DNA of 64,000 nucleotides from NCBI RefSeq assembly GCF_900566075.1, contig NZ_UPHU01000001.1, forward strand, positions 5,704,325 through 5,768,324, in the 5' to 3' direction. The position numbers were made by a program, and so were the translations under genes. Below the pieces are notes generated by a model. That model did no database searches and was not told the DNA's origin. It worked only from the letters and a program-made list of their open reading frames with translations. Positions 57,259-64,000 of this stretch are shown one piece after another (position 1 is the stretch's first letter; every line of letters starts with the position of its first letter). Origin of the DNA: Mycobacterium pseudokansasii (GTDB taxonomy: Bacteria; Actinomycetota; Actinomycetes; Mycobacteriales; Mycobacteriaceae).

Positions 57259-57756
57259 CTACTGGGCCGGGAACGGGTCGCGCAGCGAAATCACCAATGC
57301 CGTCGCGATGGCGGCCCGACCCTCGCCCCGTCCGGTCAGGCCGAGCCCATCGGTGGTGGTTGCCGACACCGATACCGGCGCATTGAGTAGCCGCGACATC
57401 ACGGCCTGCGCCTCGAGACGGCGCCAACCGATCTTGGGCCGATTGGCGACCACCTGCACGGCCGCATTCCCCACCCGATACCCGTGCTGCGTGATCAGCT
57501 CGATGACATGGCGCAGCATGTTGGCCCCGCTAACACCTGCCCAGCGTGGATCGTCGACTCCGAACACGTCGCCGATGTCGCCCAGCCCGGCGGCCGACAG
57601 CACGGCGTCACACAACGCATGCGCCGCAACGTCACCGTCGGAGTGGCCGGCGCAGCCGTCGGCGCTCGGGAACAACAGGCCCACCAGCCAACATGGGCGT
57701 CCGGGCTCGATCGGGTGCACGTCGACACCCAAACCCACCCGCGGCAGTCCGTTCAT
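57259..57756 (-). CDS. ispF: 2-C-methyl-D-erythritol 2,4-cyclodiphosphate synthase
   Basis: The 165-residue protein has the IspF motifs [30 protein letters not shown] (metal ligands Asp-x-His and His) and the C-terminal [20 protein letters not shown]. It converts CDP-ME-2-phosphate to the cyclodiphosphate in the non-mevalonate isoprenoid pathway. It overlaps ispD by 4 bases, and the two form a coupled pair. Confidence 0.97.
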   Translation of the reverse strand: MNGLPRVGLGVDVHPIEPGRPCWLVGLLFPSADGCAGHSDGDVAAHALCDAVLSAAGLGDIGDVFGVDDPRWAGVSGANMLRHVIELITQHGYRVGNAAVQVVANRPKIGWRRLEAQAVMSRLLNAPVSVSATTTDGLGLTGRGEGRAAIATALVISLRDPFPAQ

Positions 57757-58433
57757 CCGCGCACTACCGCCTGAGCCAACAACAGATCCAGGCGGTTGGT
57801 GATCTTGAACGCCAGCGGGTCACCCTCGACCACCTGAACCTGGCCGCCGATGTGTTCAACCAACGACGCGTCATCGGTGAAATCGGCGGTGCCGGCACGC
57901 TGGTAGGCACGCAGCAGCAGATCGCCGGCAAACCCCTGCGGGGTCTGCACTGCCCGCAGTCCCGCCCGTTCCGGGGTGCCCAAGACCACTCCGTTGGCGT
58001 CGACGGCCTTGATGGTGTCGGTAAGTGGTAGCGCGGGCACCACGGCGGCGTGGCCGGCCCGCAATGCGTTGACCACTCGCGCGACCAACGACGGTGGCGT
58101 CAACGCCCGCGCTGCGTCATGCACCAGCACAAACGACGGCTCCGAGGTCTCCAGCGCGGAGAGCGCCAGGCGCACGGTTTCGGTGCGGTTGACGCCGCCA
58201 GCAACGACCATGGCCTTGAGTCCGAGGATCAGCTTTGCTTCGTCGGTTCGATCCGGCGGGACCGCTACCACGACATTGTCGACGACCTTGGATTCCAGCA
58301 GACTCTCGACGGCGCGTTCGACCAGGGTCTGCCCGTCGAGTTGATAAAAGGCCTTGGGTACACCGACAGCCAGTCGCTCACCAGAACCCGCGGCCGGAAC
58401 AATGGCGACTACGGGGCCGTTGCCTCCAGTCAC
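57753..58433 (-). CDS. ispD: 2-C-methyl-D-erythritol 4-phosphate cytidylyltransferase
   Basis: The 226-residue protein has the nucleotidyltransferase loop [33 protein letters not shown], and the C-terminal [20 protein letters not shown]. It makes CDP-ME from MEP and CTP in isoprenoid biosynthesis. It precedes ispF and is 17 bases after carD on the minus strand, an arrangement conserved in mycobacteria. Confidence 0.97.
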   Translation of the reverse strand: MTGGNGPVVAIVPAAGSGERLAVGVPKAFYQLDGQTLVERAVESLLESKVVDNVVVAVPPDRTDEAKLILGLKAMVVAGGVNRTETVRLALSALETSEPSFVLVHDAARALTPPSLVARVVNALRAGHAAVVPALPLTDTIKAVDANGVVLGTPERAGLRAVQTPQGFAGDLLLRAYQRAGTADFTDDASLVEHIGGQVQVVEGDPLAFKITNRLDLLLAQAVVRG

Positions 58434-58450
58434 CTAGAGTCTCGGGGTGT

Positions 58451-59254
<804 letters not shown>

Positions 59255-60503
59255 TTAACCAGAGGCGCCCGCCTGACCACCGGCGCCGTGGCTGCCCGCA
59301 ATGCCTGCCGTTGCCGCGCCGCCGGCCCCGCCGCTACCGCCGGCACCACCGTTACCGCCCCCACCGCCGTCACCGCCGCCGCCGCCCATGCCCGGGTGGC
59401 CGTCTGGCGCGGGTTTTTTCCGTTCATGAACAAGCGGTAGGTGTCGCCGCCACCGCCGCCGTTGCCGCCACGTCCGCCACCCGCACCGTCGCCGCCCATG
59501 CCGCCTTTGTCGCCGGTGCCGCCAGCCCCGCCGTTACCCGACTCCCAGCCGCCCGCACCACCGGCACCGCCGGCACCACCGGCCCCGCCGGCAAAGGCGT
59601 GTGCACCTGCGCCGCCCCTGGTGCCGGCACCGCCATCCCCATCGGCGCCACCCTGGCCGCCGAAAGCTTGACCCGGAAACCCGGGAAAGGCTTCCGCCCC
59701 TCGGCTGATGGCGAAGCCGCCGCCGCCGTCGCCACCCCCACCACCCTTGGCGCCGAGGCCACCGGCTCCGGCGTTGCCGCCGTCGCCTCCCTGACGTGTG
59801 CTAAGCCCGGAATCGCTTCCACCGTCGCCGCCGTCGCCCCCCCCCAAAAAAAAATGCCCGCAGCGGTGCCACCGCCGACTACTTGGACAGCGTCGTTGCC
59901 GTCGAAACCGTCGCCCCCTCCGGCCGCCCCTTTGAACCCGCTGTCGGCCTGTCCGGCTTGGGGAAGTGCGACGGGGTTGACACCGTCTGATCCGGCGGCG
60001 CCGTTGCCGCCATTGCCCCCGGCCCCGCCCTCGCCGATCCGCCCGGCGTTGCCGCCGGTCCCACCGCGACCGCCGGTCCCGCCGGCCATTCCCGCGGCGA
60101 CCGGAGTGGCGTCTCCGCCGGGCCCACCGGCCCCGCCGTTACCGCCGGCCTGGCCGCTGGCACCAGCGAGACCATCGCCGAAGTTGTGCGCGATCCCACT
60201 GCCACCACCGAGCCCGGCAGCCCCGCCGTAACCGCGATCACCGCCAGCACCGCCGCCGCCGCCCTTGCCACCGTTTGTGCCGTCAGCGCCGTCGCCACCG
60301 TCTCCGGCGTCTCTGCCAACCCCGCCATCGCCGCCATCGCCGCCCCGTCCACCGAAGCTGGTACAGCCCCCGCTCACCTGCCGGTATAGGCACCGGCGAT
60401 GCCACCAACGTGAAGTCTTCGTGAAGTCGCCACCTAGATCGCGAATCGCGCCCGCCACCGACACCGGCGCTACCGTCGGCGGCAGCAACCTACTACTGTG
60501 CAT
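59255..60503 (-). pseudogene. PGRS-like glycine-rich protein without a PE domain, frameshifted
   Basis: From about 60400 downward the translation is a PGRS-type repeat (GGRGGDGGDGGVG and many GGxGG units) to VVGGGTAAGIFF. It leaves the repeat frame at a homopolymer (59837-59854), continues in a second frame (GGDGGSDSGLS ... GGDTYRLFMNGKNP), leaves that at a T6 run (59414-59419), and ends in a third frame with GGQAGASG and a stop at 59255. One extra base at each tract would restore one reading frame. No PE domain precedes the repeat: the N-terminal 45 residues (MHSSRLLPPTVAPVS...) are unlike PE. It separates carD from lpqE, which are adjacent in M. tuberculosis. Confidence 0.72.
59837..59854. 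repeat. double homopolymer tract C9-A9 in the PGRS-like frame
   Basis: Nine C (59837-59845) are followed directly by nine A (59846-59854). On the minus strand this is T9-G9 inside the repeat coding sequence. Adding one base (or losing two) joins the two reading frames. Such tracts are typical slippage sites. Confidence 0.85.
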
Positions 60504-60569
60504 AGTCGAATCGCTGTCAGCAGGCCGTCATGTGACCTGCCAAGCTCCGAACCCAGCAGGAGGCATTGA

Positions 60570-61127
60570 GTGAACCGCTTCAAGATCCGCCTCACCCTGG
60601 TGGGCCTGGTCGCACTGATTGCCGCACTGCTGAGCGCCTGCGGAACCGGTCAGATCTCGCAGACCGCGAATCAGGAGCCCGCCGTCAATGGAAACCGGCT
60701 GACCATCAACAACGTGCTGCTGCGCGACGTCCGGATCCAAGCCCTGCAGCGCAGCGGTGATTTCCTGCAGCCCGGCAGGACAGTGGACTTGGTGCTGGTG
60801 GCTGTCAACCAATCCCCGGATGTGGCGGATCGATTGGTGAGCATCGGCAGCGACATCGGCACCGTGACGATGACCGGTGATGCGCGGCTGCCGGCGGGCG
60901 GGATGCTGTTTGTCGGTACGCCGGATGGCCAGCTCGTCGCGCCGGGCCCGCTGGGATCGAATCAGGCGGCCCGCGCGAGCGTCGTCTTGACCAAACCCAT
61001 CACGAACGGTTTGACCTACAGCTTCACCTTCAACTTCGAGAAGGCCGGCCAGGGCACGGTGATGGTGCCGATAGCGGCGCCGCTGACCGAGCCACACGAG
61101 CAAACGAGGGCTCCGGGCCGGCACTAG
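60570..61127 (+). CDS. lpqE: lipoprotein LpqE
   Basis: The GTG at 60570 follows AGCAGGAGG; 185 residues. The lipoprotein signal (VNRFKIRLTLVGLVALIAAL) ends with lipobox LSAC, Cys24 being lipidated. The exported part has a copper-chaperone-like beta fold pattern (NRLTINNVLLRDVRIQALQR; VDLVLVAVNQSPDVADRLVS; LPAGGMLFVGTPDGQLVAPG). In M. tuberculosis LpqE belongs to the copper-responsive RicR regulon. The RicR-type motif TACCC-N5-GGGTA is not evident here within the 100 bases upstream by eye. It is divergent from the PGRS-like frame. Confidence 0.92.
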   Translation: MNRFKIRLTLVGLVALIAALLSACGTGQISQTANQEPAVNGNRLTINNVLLRDVRIQALQRSGDFLQPGRTVDLVLVAVNQSPDVADRLVSIGSDIGTVTMTGDARLPAGGMLFVGTPDGQLVAPGPLGSNQAARASVVLTKPITNGLTYSFTFNFEKAGQGTVMVPIAAPLTEPHEQTRAPGRH

Positions 61128-61169
61128 CGTTGCGCCGGGGCTGTCGTACCCGGCCGATACGGTCACGGC

Positions 61170-63679
<2,510 letters not shown>

Positions 63680-63696
63680 GCCGACCAATAGGGTCG

Positions 63697-64000
63697 TTAA
63701 CCGCCCTGAGCGGGCGGCGCCTCCGGCGGCGGCGCCACGGCCGGACCAGGTGCCGGCGGCGGCCCCGGCGGCTGCGGTGGCTGGTTCAACACGAACGGAA
63801 CCGGAAGTGACCGGAGGTTGCCCAGCTGCACGACGAGGTTGTACGTACCGGGACCAATCGCCGGCCGCGGCAGCGGGCAATGCGGCGCCGACCCCATGCC
63901 GGTCCAGGTCACCGCAGTCGTCACCTGCTCCCCCGGGGTGAACATCTTGACCAGGGTCTCGTTGGAGGGTGCGCAGTCCAGGTTGGACCACAACCGCTTG
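63697..64000 (-). CDS. Rv3587c-like envelope protein, C-terminal part
   Basis: The frame is open to the window edge, so only the C-terminal 100 residues are seen. They read GTYNLVVQLGNLRSLPVPFV and end in a Pro-rich tail (PPQPPGPPPAPGPAVAPPPE). Conserved mycobacterial counterparts have an N-terminal membrane anchor outside this window. Its end converges with disA, with a 17-base gap. Function unknown. Confidence 0.82.
   Translation of the reverse strand, partial: KRLWSNLDCAPSNETLVKMFTPGEQVTTAVTWTGMGSAPHCPLPRPAIGPGTYNLVVQLGNLRSLPVPFVLNQPPQPPGPPPAPGPAVAPPPEAPPAQGG

Noticed and set aside
59837..59854. The C9-A9 tract considered as a plain assembly error
   Set aside because: It cannot be excluded, but it lies exactly where two PGRS frames meet, so it is reported with that caveat rather than dropped.

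Overview
The window is high-GC DNA from a slow-growing mycobacterium. It carries PPE-MPTR, PPE-SVP and PE_PGRS genes, the KstR and KstR2 cholesterol-catabolism genes, DisA, CarD and LpqE. Gene order follows the M. tuberculosis segment from about Rv3558 (PPE64) to Rv3587c almost gene for gene. That backbone is interrupted by several accessory blocks that are not at this position in M. tuberculosis. The species cannot be fixed from sequence reading alone; a relative of the M. kansasii/M. marinum group would fit.

Backbone, left to right: PPE-MPTR tail (2-1105). KstR2-controlled rings C/D genes: SDR ipdF-like, fadE30, fadD3, fadE31-32-33 and an aspartate aminotransferase (1756-9605). nat (9676-10500). 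The meta-cleavage genes hsaB-hsaC-hsaD-hsaA and divergent kshB (15839-20737), with two KstR boxes between hsaA and kshB. An Rv3572-like exported protein. fadE34 and divergent kstR with a KstR box (28216-31228). LacI regulator, PxpA-like protein, Rv3577-like hydrolase, an MFS transporter and ArsB2 (41565-47507). Finally the housekeeping group trmH-like, cysS1, ispF, ispD, carD, lpqE, radA, disA and the tail of Rv3587c (54876-64000).

Accessory blocks: (A) 10.5-15.8 kb, a thiol-redox island that separates nat from hsaB. It holds a one-cysteine Rv2466c paralogue behind a CsoR/CstR-like operator, a tiny zinc-ribbon protein, a DsbF-like lipoprotein plus CcdA behind a BlaI-like palindrome, blaI/blaR, and wreckage of a PknK-like kinase, an IS3 element and an EspA-like gene. 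(B) 21.3-28.2 kb, a broken cupin, an isocitrate-dehydrogenase-like gene, a TetR/phytanoyl-dioxygenase pair, and a complete mpt83-dipZ-mpt70 cluster with two matching SigK-type promoters. (C) 31.4-41.5 kb, an IS-bounded island with low-GC parts. It carries two tandem paralogous exported proteins of unknown function, a small membrane protein, an IS1380 transposase, a glycine-rich-domain-like protein, a PPE-SVP protein and a DUF4239 protein. (D) 47.6-54.9 kb, a broken araC and VOC gene, a PE_PGRS gene, a cyclase/ATPase remnant, and an IS110 element interrupted by a decayed group II intron. (E) 59.2-60.5 kb, a PGRS-like reading frame without a PE domain, broken at a C9-A9 homopolymer.

The sterol genes work together. 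KshB supplies electrons for ring opening. HsaA to HsaD degrade rings A and B. FadD3, FadE30-33 and the SDR handle the C/D-ring propionate. FadE34 acts on the side chain. Two MIRU-type mini-ORFs couple translation inside these operons (fadE32-fadE33 and hsaA-hsaD).
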